Below the pieces are notes generated by a model. The model was not told the DNA's origin. It worked only from the letters and a program-made list of their open reading frames with translations, and did no database searches. A stretch of 64,000 bases of DNA, taken from Ignisphaera cupida (lineage in GTDB: Archaea; Thermoproteota; Thermoprotei_A; Sulfolobales; Ignisphaeraceae). The first letter of the stretch is position 1; every line of letters begins with the position of its first letter. Positions 40,694 through 49,899 of the stretch are shown piece after piece. The translations under genes were made by a program, and so were the position numbers. The stretch lies in the NCBI RefSeq assembly GCF_030186535.1, contig NZ_JASNVW010000002.1, positions 144,001 through 208,000 of the forward strand, read 5' to 3'.

Positions 40694-42016
40694 TCATTCT
40701 TTATCTTCTACATAGACTGCAAATCCTAGTAATGTTGCTAAATCCTTCAAATCCTCTGCTAAATCTCCGTAGAATACCACTCTGTGCCATGACCACCTCC
40801 AGTTTCTTGCAATTGTTTTTGCATTTACCTTTGCAACAAGCTTTGTAGCACATGCATAGATGCTGTATTCATTGCCTATGGCCTTTCCTTTGTGAAGAAT
40901 AATTGTTTTTTGTTCAGGCCATATCTGAGCAGCTGTTATATCCTCGTTTACTGGAAGTTCAACGTATAGAGAAGCTCTTTTTAGATTTAGATGAGCTGGT
41001 GTTATTATGTATGGAACCTTTCTATTTCCCCCAAATGGGTTTACTGGGCTATAGCAATGATAATACACAATCTCGTTTTTTGTGTAGTCAATAACAGGAT
41101 CTGATATGAATCCTGGTTTTTCTTCAAGATACCAAACCATGAGAAGCATCACTGCTGAATATGGATCAGCTTCGCATACAGGTATGTAGCCATCTAGCCA
41201 AAGCTGCATGTATCCAAGACATGGCCATGCATCAAGAATTTTCGCATCGAATAGGTTTATACAATCAACAGCAATCGATATTGCTTTAAAGTCTTGAAGG
41301 GCTTTCTTCATAGCTAGATATAGCTTAGCAGCTTTCACGATATCTTCATAGCTATTCTCATAAACCTTATATGCATTAGACATCCATTCCAAAGCCCATT
41401 TCCTAGCTTCATTCTCGTTAGCAACACGATAATACTTCTCAGCAAAGACTTTACCATCGAGATAGATAGATTCTACTCCTAAAGTTTCCCTTAAAACTTT
41501 TTCAAAGTAATCAAATCTCTGCTTATCAATTGTTATAAACAATATTCTGCTTTGTCTAAGCCTATAAAGAACTTCTAAAAGCTTAACCTTCTTAATTACA
41601 ACATCGCTATCCAAATTCCTTACTGATATGCCAACAACTTTTCCACCATTGCTCAACGCTTTTCCATATTCAATCAAAAATTCTCCTCCACCACCATAGC
41701 TTTCAGCAATGAGCACAACAGGTTTTCCACTTTCTAGAAAAACTCTTGTTGCACCACCAGACCATGTATGTAGCAGAACAACTACAAAACCTATGGAATC
41801 TTTCTCCAGCTCCAGTACCTTCTTCCCCTCATCAACATTAGTAACAGTATAGAAAGCAAAACTTGTTTGCGGAAAAGACAATTTCAATTTGAGCATAAAT
41901 CTATGCTTCTTCTCCTCAAGCCAATCCTTTATAAGTGGTGGCCCTCCCAAAGCACCAGTATAACTCCTTGGAGTGGTTTCTGGAGCTATAAAGACGATAG
42001 GTAATTTCATTTTCAT
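40694..42016 (-). CDS. L-fucose/L-arabinose isomerase-like protein
   Basis: 440-residue protein of the FucI/AraA-like sugar isomerase superfamily. The C-terminal catalytic part has PCLGYMQLWLDGYIPVCEAD, resembling the metal-binding Glu/Asp segment of the family, and YYHCYSPVNPFGG, resembling the histidine ligand region. The N-terminal part (FVVVLLHTWSGGATRVFLES and VVLIAESYGGGGEF) has the alternating Rossmann-like layout of these enzymes. It is shorter than classical FucI (about 590) and close to the archaeal FucIase group. Aldose/ketose substrate unknown. Confidence 0.7.
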   Translation of the reverse strand: MKMKLPIVFIAPETTPRSYTGALGGPPLIKDWLEEKKHRFMLKLKLSFPQTSFAFYTVTNVDEGKKVLELEKDSIGFVVVLLHTWSGGATRVFLESGKPVVLIAESYGGGGEFLIEYGKALSNGGKVVGISVRNLDSDVVIKKVKLLEVLYRLRQSRILFITIDKQRFDYFEKVLRETLGVESIYLDGKVFAEKYYRVANENEARKWALEWMSNAYKVYENSYEDIVKAAKLYLAMKKALQDFKAISIAVDCINLFDAKILDAWPCLGYMQLWLDGYIPVCEADPYSAVMLLMVWYLEEKPGFISDPVIDYTKNEIVYYHCYSPVNPFGGNRKVPYIITPAHLNLKRASLYVELPVNEDITAAQIWPEQKTIILHKGKAIGNEYSIYACATKLVAKVNAKTIARNWRWSWHRVVFYGDLAEDLKDLATLLGFAVYVEDKE

Positions 42017-42082
42017 TCACACAAGAGGTTAAAATGCTTAAAGTTTAAAAGTTTTATTCATTTTTATGCTTATGGGGGTTGT

Positions 42083-43429
42083 ATGGCAATAAAAAATGTT
42101 GATGAATTGTCAAAAACATTTTTACATAGACTAGCTTTGGAACTTGCTGAACATGGCTTGGCTGTTGCTGATCCATATAATGCTGTGAAAAACCATGTTA
42201 GAATATGTAATGGTAGAATATGTGTAGCTGATAATGCTATAGATGTTGTGGGGAGAATACATGTTATAGGATTTGGAAAAGCTTCGAAAAGAATGGCCAT
42301 GGCATTAAGTGATATACTTGGAGATAAAATAATTGGGGGAGTTGTTATAACACCTGATGAAGAAAGCTCATATGGAAATATAAGATTTGTTAAAGGTGAT
42401 CACCCAATCCCAGGTGAAAACACGTTAAAATCTTCTAGAGCACTTCTAGAGTATGTAACAAGTAATGTGCTTGAAGATGACATTGTATTTGTTGTTGTGT
42501 CTGGAGGAGGCTCGGCATTATTTGAAGTTCCAGAAGATGGTATTGATTTAAAGGATGTTGCATGGATTTCGAAAGAGCTTATGAAGAGAGGCTCTGACAT
42601 ATTTGAGTTGAATGCTGTAAGGAAAAGGTTTTCTAAGGTTAAGGGTGGAAAACTCCTAAGGTTTTTAAAGTGCAGAAAGGTGATATCGCTGATAGTTAGT
42701 GATGTTGTTGGAGATAGATTGGACACAATAGCCTCTGGTCCTACAGCACCTGATGAAACAACTTTTCAAGATGTTTACACCATTCTGAAGAGACGTGGGC
42801 TATGGAATGAGCTTAGAGAGTCTATGCGAAGAATTGTTGAAATGGGGTTGGAGGGAAAAATACCTGATACGCCTAAAAGTGGTGATAAAATATTTGAGAA
42901 AGTACTGAATGTGATTATCGCAAGTAATAAAATAGTTTTAGATTCCATGGCAAAAAAGGCTAGAGAGTATGGGTTTAACACATTAGTATTAACCTCAATG
43001 CTTGAGGGAGAGGCAAGAGAAGTTGGGAAAGTGTTGGCATCGATAATCAAAAACATTGAAAGATATAATGAGCCAATACAAAAACCTGCAGCAATATTTG
43101 CTGGTGGAGAAACTGTTGTAACAGTTAAAGGCAGAGGTATTGGTGGAAGAAACCAGGAGCTTTGCTTATCCCTATCAATTTCAATTAAGAGCATGAGAAA
43201 TGTTGTGGCATTGTGTATGGGAACTGATGGTGTTGATGGTATAAGCCCAGCTGCTGGTGCTATAGTAGATGGTGAAACATATCATGAAGGATTAAATCAG
43301 GGATTAGATGCCCAGGAATATCTAGAGAATAATGATAGCTATACCTACTTCTCAAAGATCAGAAAATCAATTGTAACAGGGTATACAGGCACGAATGTAA
43401 ATGACATCTTCATAGCTTTAATAAAGTAA
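42083..43429 (+). CDS. garK: Glycerate 2-kinase (MOFRL family)
   Basis: Phosphorylates D-glycerate to 2-phosphoglycerate, the kinase used in archaeal non-phosphorylative Entner-Doudoroff routes. Motifs: VIGFGKASKRMAMALSDILG, VFVVVSGGGSALFEVPEDG, and the C-terminal MOFRL signature GRGIGGRNQELCLSLSISI followed by MGTDGVDGISPAAGAIVDG. Length of 448 residues is typical. The start ATG follows GGGGGTTGT. It is divergent from the isomerase-like gene and followed by the TIM-barrel isomerase. Confidence 0.92.
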   Translation: MAIKNVDELSKTFLHRLALELAEHGLAVADPYNAVKNHVRICNGRICVADNAIDVVGRIHVIGFGKASKRMAMALSDILGDKIIGGVVITPDEESSYGNIRFVKGDHPIPGENTLKSSRALLEYVTSNVLEDDIVFVVVSGGGSALFEVPEDGIDLKDVAWISKELMKRGSDIFELNAVRKRFSKVKGGKLLRFLKCRKVISLIVSDVVGDRLDTIASGPTAPDETTFQDVYTILKRRGLWNELRESMRRIVEMGLEGKIPDTPKSGDKIFEKVLNVIIASNKIVLDSMAKKAREYGFNTLVLTSMLEGEAREVGKVLASIIKNIERYNEPIQKPAAIFAGGETVVTVKGRGIGGRNQELCLSLSISIKSMRNVVALCMGTDGVDGISPAAGAIVDGETYHEGLNQGLDAQEYLENNDSYTYFSKIRKSIVTGYTGTNVNDIFIALIK

Positions 43430-43501
43430 CTTGAAAATTATAGATTCATACCAGTTGAGGCTTTTATTCTAGGAATAGAGATATGTGATGAGGTGGTTTA
43501 G

Positions 43502-44272
43502 TTGCTGGTTTTCTCCACAATGATCCTCGTCAATTTAAGTCCAGTAGATGCTTTAACTACATTAATTAGAAATGGGTTTTTTATTGAAATTGGTTATGAC
43601 AACTTCATTACCTATGGAGGTAAATATGCAGAGAATCAACTAATTAAGAGAGTCTTAGAAACTGTTACTAGCTATGATAAAAACTTCATAAAGTCTATTC
43701 ATATGCCATATGATGAAATAGATGCTGATACTGTTCCACTAGAAGCTATTGTAAGTAGAATGATTAAGTGGCTGGATTTTGCTCAAGAAGTGGGAGCATC
43801 TATAGCTGTTTTCCATACATTAAAAACATCCTCAAATGTCTTCGATACTAATCTCTACTTCTTTAGAAAGATTGTGAAAGAAGCAAGTGATAGAGGTGTT
43901 ATGGTTGCTATTGAGAATAGACTTGAAAAAGAGCTTTTTGGCTCAAAACCACAGGATTTGAAAAATCTTGTTACAGCTCTTGGTGAAGAGGCTGGAATAT
44001 GTCTAGATGTTGGCCATGCAAACATAACTAAAAATTTAAGACAATTTATAGACGTTGTTGGAAACCAAGTAATAGAGTTGCATCTTCACGACAACGATGG
44101 TTCAAAGGATTTACACAAACCACCATATACTGGCTCTGTTGATTGGAATCTTGTCACAGAGTTTATTAAAAGAAGAAAAAATGCTTTACCAGTTTTCGAG
44201 GTTTTATGTAGAGAATCGCCTGTGCATTGCATAGTCAATGCAAATACAATTAGGAAAATGTTTGAAATTTAG
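43502..44272 (+). CDS. TIM-barrel sugar phosphate isomerase/epimerase
   Basis: 256-residue xylose-isomerase-like protein (AP endonuclease 2 superfamily). Conserved positions: KSIHMPYDE, ASIAVFHTLK, VMVAIENRLEKELFG (metal-binding Glu), ICLDVGHANI (Asp-x-x-His), VIELHLHDNDGSKD (His-x-His) and LPVFEVLCR (Glu). The start is TTG 43502 behind GAGGTGG; ATG 43520 is an alternative. It probably acts in the same sugar or hydroxyacid route as the glycerate kinase upstream. Substrate unknown. Confidence 0.75.
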   Translation: MLVFSTMILVNLSPVDALTTLIRNGFFIEIGYDNFITYGGKYAENQLIKRVLETVTSYDKNFIKSIHMPYDEIDADTVPLEAIVSRMIKWLDFAQEVGASIAVFHTLKTSSNVFDTNLYFFRKIVKEASDRGVMVAIENRLEKELFGSKPQDLKNLVTALGEEAGICLDVGHANITKNLRQFIDVVGNQVIELHLHDNDGSKDLHKPPYTGSVDWNLVTEFIKRRKNALPVFEVLCRESPVHCIVNANTIRKMFEI

Positions 44273-45033
44273 GAGATTTTAAGAGAGTTTTGCGGCGTGA
44301 TTATTCTATTGATGAGAGTATTTACTTTGCAGCTCAAGTCATTTTTGCAAAGGCTATTCAGCTTAGGAGCTAATTCTGCAAACCTTGAAAAAATCTGTTT
44401 GCATTCTTCAGATAAAGATATTTTATCAATATCACATTTTATGAAAACACATGGAGCTAAAATCTTCAGCATGTTAAGAATATCAACATAGTTTATACAC
44501 TCAGCTTTCTCTACAAGTTCTTTAATTGAATACTCAAAGTATTTTTCAATGTGCTCATCCATGTTTTTCTCAAGGAGAAATCTATGCACATCTAAATCCT
44601 TAACAATTGTTGATGCCAAATAAACAATTTCTGAAGCTTTCTCTAAACCAAATTTCTCAACAAGCTCCTTGCTAAAGCTAATCAAGTAATAAGCTATTGA
44701 TCCGTGGAGAATACTGTGAGTTGCTTCATGAATTAGAAGAGCATCTAGATATTCTCTACTTAAATTTTCGCATAGCTCATAATCTATATGAATTCTAGGC
44801 CAACCTCTCCAAGCATCATGAGAAACTATGTAGTCTCCTAAAACCATTACCCCAAGCTCTAAACCCTCTCTCAAAAGAAAGCTTCTTTTACTAACAGAAT
44901 TTTTATATACATAAACTTCAACATAGTCCACATCGGCATTTACACTTTCATAAAAATCCTTAATCAAATTTTCAACATATTCAATGAAATTATTTGGCAC
45001 AAAACCTACTTTAAATATCTTAACTAAAACCAT
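44269..45033 (-). CDS. Putative zinc metallopeptidase-like protein (HEATH motif), unknown family
   Basis: 254-residue soluble protein. The central motif ALLIHEATHSILHGSIAYYL contains HExxH, the zincin signature, and is followed by helices with KDLDVHRFLLEKNMDEHI, which could supply the third zinc ligand. The N-terminal half looks like a beta-rich domain ending in WPRIHIDYELCENL. The C-terminus has four cysteines spread without a clear motif. It may be a protease or an inactive zincin relative. It is convergent with the isomerase gene, overlapping its end by four bases. Confidence 0.6.
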   Translation of the reverse strand: MVLVKIFKVGFVPNNFIEYVENLIKDFYESVNADVDYVEVYVYKNSVSKRSFLLREGLELGVMVLGDYIVSHDAWRGWPRIHIDYELCENLSREYLDALLIHEATHSILHGSIAYYLISFSKELVEKFGLEKASEIVYLASTIVKDLDVHRFLLEKNMDEHIEKYFEYSIKELVEKAECINYVDILNMLKILAPCVFIKCDIDKISLSEECKQIFSRFAELAPKLNSLCKNDLSCKVNTLINRIITPQNSLKIS

Positions 45034-45079
45034 TTTCGAACCTGTACACTATATTAATGCTTAAAGCTATAAAATGTAG

Positions 45080-46162
45080 ATGAGTGTTATGGAACTAGAT
45101 AAAAAGTCTCTTCGTAAAGCTTTTGAAGATCTCTATGAAAAACTTGGTGATGGGAAAATTAGGTGTTTAATATGTGAAAGAAAGTGTGTTATTGATAATA
45201 TGAAACGTGGTTTGTGTAGAAATTACATAAATATTGATGGTGTGCTTTACCACATTGGCTATGGTGTTTTAAGTGCTGTGGAGAGTAGACCTATTGAGAT
45301 AAAACCATTTTTTCATTACTGGCCTAACAGCACAGCCCTAACTTTTTCTGGATATGGCTGCAATTTTTATTGTCCTTGGTGCCAAAACTATTTGCTTAGC
45401 TTTTCTGATCTTCCCAAGAGCTATGACAAGTTCTCTCCTGAGGAACTTGTTAAAATAGCTATTCTCAATGGTGATGAGGGTCTCAATGCCAGTTTTAATG
45501 AGCCTACAGCTACACTATTCGATTTTCTACTTGATGTTTTTGATCTTGGTAGAAGAAAGGGTTTATACGGATCCATTGTTACCAATGGTTATTTAACAAT
45601 TAAAGCAATTAAAAAGCTTGTTGATGTAGGGGTTGATGGGTGGAGTATAGATATTAAGGGCTGTCCAAAAATGCGCAAAGCCCTGGTATCGGTAGATCAC
45701 AGCATAATCTATAGAAATGCTAAATACATAATTGATAGTGGAGGTCATGTGGAAATGGTTTACCTAGTTGTAACAAATACAAATGATTTTGAGGAATGCT
45801 ACCAGTGGATTATAGATCAGCACATCAAATACCTTGGACATGATGTACCACTTCATGTAAATAGGTATTACCCAGCTAACTACTGGAAAGAGCTTTCAAC
45901 ACCAATCAACAAATTGATAGAAATAGCTGAGGAAGCTAAGAAAAGCGGCATAGAATATGTTTACATAGGCAATATAGGAGATTCCACGTATGAGACAACA
46001 AAATGCCCTAAATGTGGAAAAACACTAGTGGTTAGAATTGGTTATCGCGTAAGATTTTTTGATGTAGATAGGGAAGGAGATAATTATAAATGTCCCAAAT
46101 GCGGATACAAAATCAATATAAGAGGCAGGTATATACCAAGTAAAAAGATTTCACTTTTCTAA
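45080..46162 (+). CDS. Radical SAM protein, AmmeMemoRadiSam/PflA-like, with C-terminal zinc ribbon
   Basis: 360 residues. An N-terminal cysteine-rich segment (IRCLICERKCVIDNMKRGLC) precedes the radical SAM cluster motif GYGCNFYCPWCQNY (Cx3Cx2C). ASFNEPTATLFDF and GSIVTNGYLT are standard in the COG1180 group. A C-terminal ribbon has TTKCPKCGKT and YKCPKCGYKI. The usual Memo and AMMECR1 partners are not beside it. The reaction is unknown; activation of a glycyl radical enzyme or a modification of RNA or protein are possibilities. Confidence 0.8.
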   Translation: MSVMELDKKSLRKAFEDLYEKLGDGKIRCLICERKCVIDNMKRGLCRNYINIDGVLYHIGYGVLSAVESRPIEIKPFFHYWPNSTALTFSGYGCNFYCPWCQNYLLSFSDLPKSYDKFSPEELVKIAILNGDEGLNASFNEPTATLFDFLLDVFDLGRRKGLYGSIVTNGYLTIKAIKKLVDVGVDGWSIDIKGCPKMRKALVSVDHSIIYRNAKYIIDSGGHVEMVYLVVTNTNDFEECYQWIIDQHIKYLGHDVPLHVNRYYPANYWKELSTPINKLIEIAEEAKKSGIEYVYIGNIGDSTYETTKCPKCGKTLVVRIGYRVRFFDVDREGDNYKCPKCGYKINIRGRYIPSKKISLF

Positions 46163-46668
46163 CTAGAAAAAGTCATGAAGTTGTTAACAAAGGCATTACC
46201 TACACTTTAATATTTAAGCATAAATTGCTGGTTTGCTCAAGAGATTGATGTAAATTAACTCTGCAGAATTTTCAATACCTCTAAATAATAACATAGTTAC
46301 TTTTATTGTTTTCTTCAGAATTGCCGCTTTTCTTTCTTCTCTCCAAACATATGAATTTTTGTGTAAAATTTTTGTGAATGCTAATGAAGATGTTTATCCA
46401 CTGATTATCTTTGTGAATACCTGAGGAAACATATAGTACTGAAGTAGAATGGTTGAGGAGGAGGCAAATATCTACTCAAATCAATATAAGTATGTTGAGC
46501 AACTAGGCCACTTCTGAATGTTTTTCTTGTGAATGATGAAGTCTAAGGGAAGAGGAGAAGGAAATGATAGAAGCATTTAAAATATAGTTGAAATTATTGA
46601 TTAGACTCAAACATCTTAGAACCTAAACTTATTTTAATTCATTTAGTAGTTTTGTAAATGGTGTAACT
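46163..46668. other. Intergenic stretch without a recognisable gene
   Basis: About 500 bases. I see no open frame with family similarity, no tRNA and no complete C/D box order. An isolated ATGATGA occurs at 46533-46539 and a short 22-codon frame starts at about 46451. The promoter of the three membrane-protein genes probably lies in its last 60 bases, which are AT-rich. Confidence 0.5.
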
Positions 46669-46971
46669 ATGGATGTGGATAAGACATTATTTATGTTTGG
46701 AATAGTAACTCTTCTAATTGGGATCTTCATAATTATTTTTGGAGTTTTCCTAGCTTTTTATGCATATCTCAACTATAAACCTCTCTTACCTGCTGGAAAA
46801 GACCTGCAATCCTCAATTACGAGTACTGTTTATGAGTTGCTAAATCTTGTCATTAAACTAGCTTTTCTTGGTGCTATGATCTGGGCTGGTTCAATACTTT
46901 TGGGGAAAGGTATTGATCTTTTCAAGTCTATTTACGTTGGGGAGAAGAAATATAGAGGGTCTGGGGGTTAG
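46669..46971 (+). CDS. Small membrane protein, first of a three-gene set
   Basis: 100 residues with two strong hydrophobic segments (near 8-30 and 60-80) and a basic C-terminal tail. No family recognised. It starts the set 46669-47753 and is separated by two bases from the next gene. Two of the three products have no soluble domain, so a membrane complex is possible. Confidence 0.65.
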   Translation: MDVDKTLFMFGIVTLLIGIFIIIFGVFLAFYAYLNYKPLLPAGKDLQSSITSTVYELLNLVIKLAFLGAMIWAGSILLGKGIDLFKSIYVGEKKYRGSGG

Positions 46972-46973
46972 GA

Positions 46974-47351
46974 GTGAATAATCTTCTTAAGCTAGGTATA
47001 ATCCTAGCAGCTTTTCTAATACTAAGCACTATGCTAGCTCCACTATTAATATTTGCACATGAATTGATTAGCAAACCCGATCTGATAAGTTTTAAGGTTT
47101 CATATGAGCAGCTTAATGAAACATCCATTAAATTAGTATTCAATATAACATATAAGGGCATCATAAAATTAGATGATGTTAAACTTGAGGTGCTAAATAA
47201 AACACTATACCTTGGCAACATGCAATCAAACACCACAATCTCAAAACATATAACACTCAACATGAATTCCATTCCCAAACATTTAGAGATTTTGATGAGT
47301 CTAAGAATTGCAGGAATTTACAGTCTCAAATTAAGGATTAGAGGTGTTTAA
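46974..47351 (+). CDS. Membrane-anchored protein with an extracytoplasmic beta domain
   Basis: 125 residues with an N-terminal hydrophobic segment (about 8-28) acting as signal or anchor and a beta-rich remainder with several N-glycosylation-type sites (NET, NIT, NKT, NTT). The start is GTG 46974. The length suggests an immunoglobulin-like fold, but no family is recognised. It lies between two membrane-protein genes, within a few bases of each. Confidence 0.6.
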   Translation: MNNLLKLGIILAAFLILSTMLAPLLIFAHELISKPDLISFKVSYEQLNETSIKLVFNITYKGIIKLDDVKLEVLNKTLYLGNMQSNTTISKHITLNMNSIPKHLEILMSLRIAGIYSLKLRIRGV

Positions 47352-47354
47352 GTA

Positions 47355-47753
47355 ATGGATGTGAATGTTGGTATTAAGAAGATGGTATGCTCTCTTGTCA
47401 TAGGAGTTTTTATGGGGATGCTTTACTACCTTGTTTACGTAGTAATATTTCCAACGCTATTCTCCAAAATACTTCCAAATACTGAAATTCCCAAATTACC
47501 TGGTCTTTACATACCTGTTTTCATTCTTTTCACTGCTTTGGGTTTAGCAAACTCCCTAGTAAGAGAACATCCAATATCATTACCTCTCAAACTTTTATCT
47601 AAGATTTTAGGAGCTCTGGTAATGCTTGTCTTGCTAAATTTTGGTATTATTGAAGGTGAAATAGCTTTGAATGGAGTTCTAGTTGAGTATAATATGGATA
47701 TTTCACCACTGCTCTACACATTAATACTTTTTAGCCTATTGATTTTTCCTTAA
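47355..47753 (+). CDS. Polytopic membrane protein, third of the set
   Basis: 132 residues with four hydrophobic spans and very few charged residues. ATG 47355 follows the previous stop by three bases. No conserved motif recognised. It converges with the FdhD-like gene. Confidence 0.6.
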   Translation: MDVNVGIKKMVCSLVIGVFMGMLYYLVYVVIFPTLFSKILPNTEIPKLPGLYIPVFILFTALGLANSLVREHPISLPLKLLSKILGALVMLVLLNFGIIEGEIALNGVLVEYNMDISPLLYTLILFSLLIFP

Positions 47754-47794
47754 ACCCTGGCTCTGATTAAATTATATGAAATAATACAAAAATG

Positions 47795-48517
47795 TTATGA
47801 TGAGAAATCAATTTTGTTAAAGCCACTATAAATGTTGAGCTTGTTTTCTCTTACATGTGCAATTAATGTTATGTTGTTTTTCTTTGCAATTTCAATAGAT
47901 TTTCTTGTTGGAGCACCTCTAAAAACAGCTATTGGTATACACATCGCTGCTATGCTCTCTATCATTTCCGATGCTGCTCTTGAAGAAAGAACTACCATTG
48001 TTTTTCTAAAATCTATTTTCGCCTCATACGCTTTGCCTATTAGTTTAAGTAATGCACCTACCCTAGAAATGTCTTCAACAATATCAATTAAATTTCCCTC
48101 CAATGTGAATAAAGCTGCGAAATGAAAACATCCAGTGGCTTTGAACAATTTTGCTTTTTCACTTGCTTCATTAAATGCTTTAAATATGTCCACGGCTTTT
48201 ACCTTCACATCTAAAGTATTTAAGCATCTATCCATTGTTTTTGTTAATGTTTTTACATAGAATAGAAGAACATTACTGCCTTCAACAATCACCTTGGACT
48301 CTGAAACATCAAATCCATGTGTAATGGCATAGCCTATTCCAAGATATTCAAGCATATGTGGAGATGTTGGCAATCTAAAAACCTCAACACCATCTATATA
48401 TATTCTTCCCTCAACTTCCTCAGCAACAAAATCATCAAGCTCCTTAGAGCTATTACCATTAACACGAACAATTTTAGATGATGAGATAATGTTCAAGGCG
48501 ATTCCCATTGAAGACAA
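47795..48517 (-). CDS. fdhD: FdhD-like sulfurtransferase/Mo-W enzyme accessory protein
   Basis: 240-residue member of the FdhD family, which passes sulfur to the Mo/W cofactor of formate dehydrogenases. Family segments: DDFVAEEVEGRIYIDGVEVF, FRLPTSPHMLEYLGIGYAIT, EDISRVGALLKLIGKA (usual form EDIGRHNALDK) and VLSSRAASEMIESIAAMCIP, then RGAPTRKSIEIAKKNNITLI. The CxxC pair used for sulfur transfer in E. coli FdhD is not visible, and TGCFHFAALF replaces TGGxHxAAL. It may be a divergent or specialised form. No formate dehydrogenase gene is in the window. Confidence 0.78.
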   Translation of the reverse strand: MSSMGIALNIISSSKIVRVNGNSSKELDDFVAEEVEGRIYIDGVEVFRLPTSPHMLEYLGIGYAITHGFDVSESKVIVEGSNVLLFYVKTLTKTMDRCLNTLDVKVKAVDIFKAFNEASEKAKLFKATGCFHFAALFTLEGNLIDIVEDISRVGALLKLIGKAYEAKIDFRKTMVVLSSRAASEMIESIAAMCIPIAVFRGAPTRKSIEIAKKNNITLIAHVRENKLNIYSGFNKIDFSS

Positions 48518-48615
48518 GTGTATTGGTTAGATAAGTAGATGACAACATATATAAACCTATTTATAGCTTTACAGCATTGACAGTGTTTTAAACAATATTT
48601 TTAAGGGTATTTTGC

Positions 48616-49695
48616 ATGAGGGGTTTTAGGGATAGGGACTTTGTTGAGAGTTTTGATGGATTAATATTTTGTGTTATTGGCAATGTGCATCCAAGGGATG
48701 GTGTAATTGGTTATCTAAAATATGTTGCCAATATGGAGTCTAGTATAAGAGTTAAGTGGTCTAGAGATGGGGTTATGTATGGAAGAATACTGCCTTTCTA
48801 TAGTGCAACAGGTGTTAAAAGTGTTTTGGATTTTTTGAAAAGGAATTATCCAGAGTATGTTAAATTTGATGAGTATAGGGGTATAGAATTTATAAGAGTT
48901 CCAAGAAATAAAATTTCTATTCATTACAAGCCTGAGGAGAGGTTAAGGGAAATAGAGAAGGAGCCTAAAGACAGTTTGGAGTCTTTAGCACTAGAACTTG
49001 CTTCTAGAATTTCTGAAGAATCTGGCGTTCCACTAACGTTCTTTGGTGTTACAGGTTCAATTCTTCTGAAGATACACAATCTTCAATACTCTGACATAGA
49101 TTTGATTATCTATGGCGTAGAAAATTCGTATAGAGTTAGAGAAGCGCTGAAAAAGCTTTATAAAGATGAAAAATCTGGGTTTTCACTACCATCAGGAAAA
49201 CTGTTAGATTCTTGGGCTGAGGAAATATCGAGAATACATCCACTAACAGTTGATGAAGCAAAAATTCTTTATAGTAAACACAAATGGAATAGAGCATTGT
49301 ATAAAAATAGACAGTTCTCCATACATCCTGTTAAACTTGAAAATGAAGTTAATGAAGAGTGGGAGCAGAAAAGATTTAGATACATAGGTTTGGCAACGAT
49401 AAGAGCTAGAATTGTAGATGCTAAAGACTCTATATTTATGCCAGCTGTTTATGTTGTTGACAATGTTAAAGTTGTTGAAGGTATTGACGATGCGAAGAAA
49501 ATTAACTATGTTGTAAGCTATGAAGGGCTATACATAGATATTGCAAGTGAAAATGAAGAAATTATTGCTATGGGCAAGGTTGAGGAAGTGGAGGATATCA
49601 AAAAGAATGAGAAATTCTATCAACTAACCATAGGAACTTTTGAAGCAAGAGGAAAAGACTTTATAAAGCCTATTGCATGGCTTAAGAATATTTGA
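48616..49695 (+). CDS. Predicted nucleotidyltransferase (COG2413-like)
   Basis: 359 residues. The middle has GVTGSILLKIHNLQYSDIDL, the GS...DxD pattern of polymerase beta-type nucleotidyltransferases. The N-terminal 110 residues (FVIGNVHPRDGVIGYLKY-like start at about residue 16) appear to be a separate beta-rich domain. The C-terminal 110 residues form another. Similar proteins are widespread in archaea without a known substrate. It stands alone with an ATG start close to a TATA-like region. Confidence 0.65.
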   Translation: MRGFRDRDFVESFDGLIFCVIGNVHPRDGVIGYLKYVANMESSIRVKWSRDGVMYGRILPFYSATGVKSVLDFLKRNYPEYVKFDEYRGIEFIRVPRNKISIHYKPEERLREIEKEPKDSLESLALELASRISEESGVPLTFFGVTGSILLKIHNLQYSDIDLIIYGVENSYRVREALKKLYKDEKSGFSLPSGKLLDSWAEEISRIHPLTVDEAKILYSKHKWNRALYKNRQFSIHPVKLENEVNEEWEQKRFRYIGLATIRARIVDAKDSIFMPAVYVVDNVKVVEGIDDAKKINYVVSYEGLYIDIASENEEIIAMGKVEEVEDIKKNEKFYQLTIGTFEARGKDFIKPIAWLKNI

Positions 49696-49899
49696 ATTCT
49701 TTTCAATTCCATTTCAGATTTCAATCTAGACAATATTGGATGAGGCTTTCCATTACTGGATTCTGAAGCATTTACTATAATTATTTTCAGCATTTACTTA
49801 CTACATTATTGAGATTGCCAAGAGGATAAAAGCAAAAACTTAAAGTATTTATTTCTACCTTAAAATGACATTTTTAGTTGAAAAAGGTGGATATTTAAA

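Noticed and set aside
46533-46560. Possible C/D box RNA at ATGATGA in the 46.2-46.7 kb spacer
   Set aside because: No D or D' box at a suitable distance; only one box is present.
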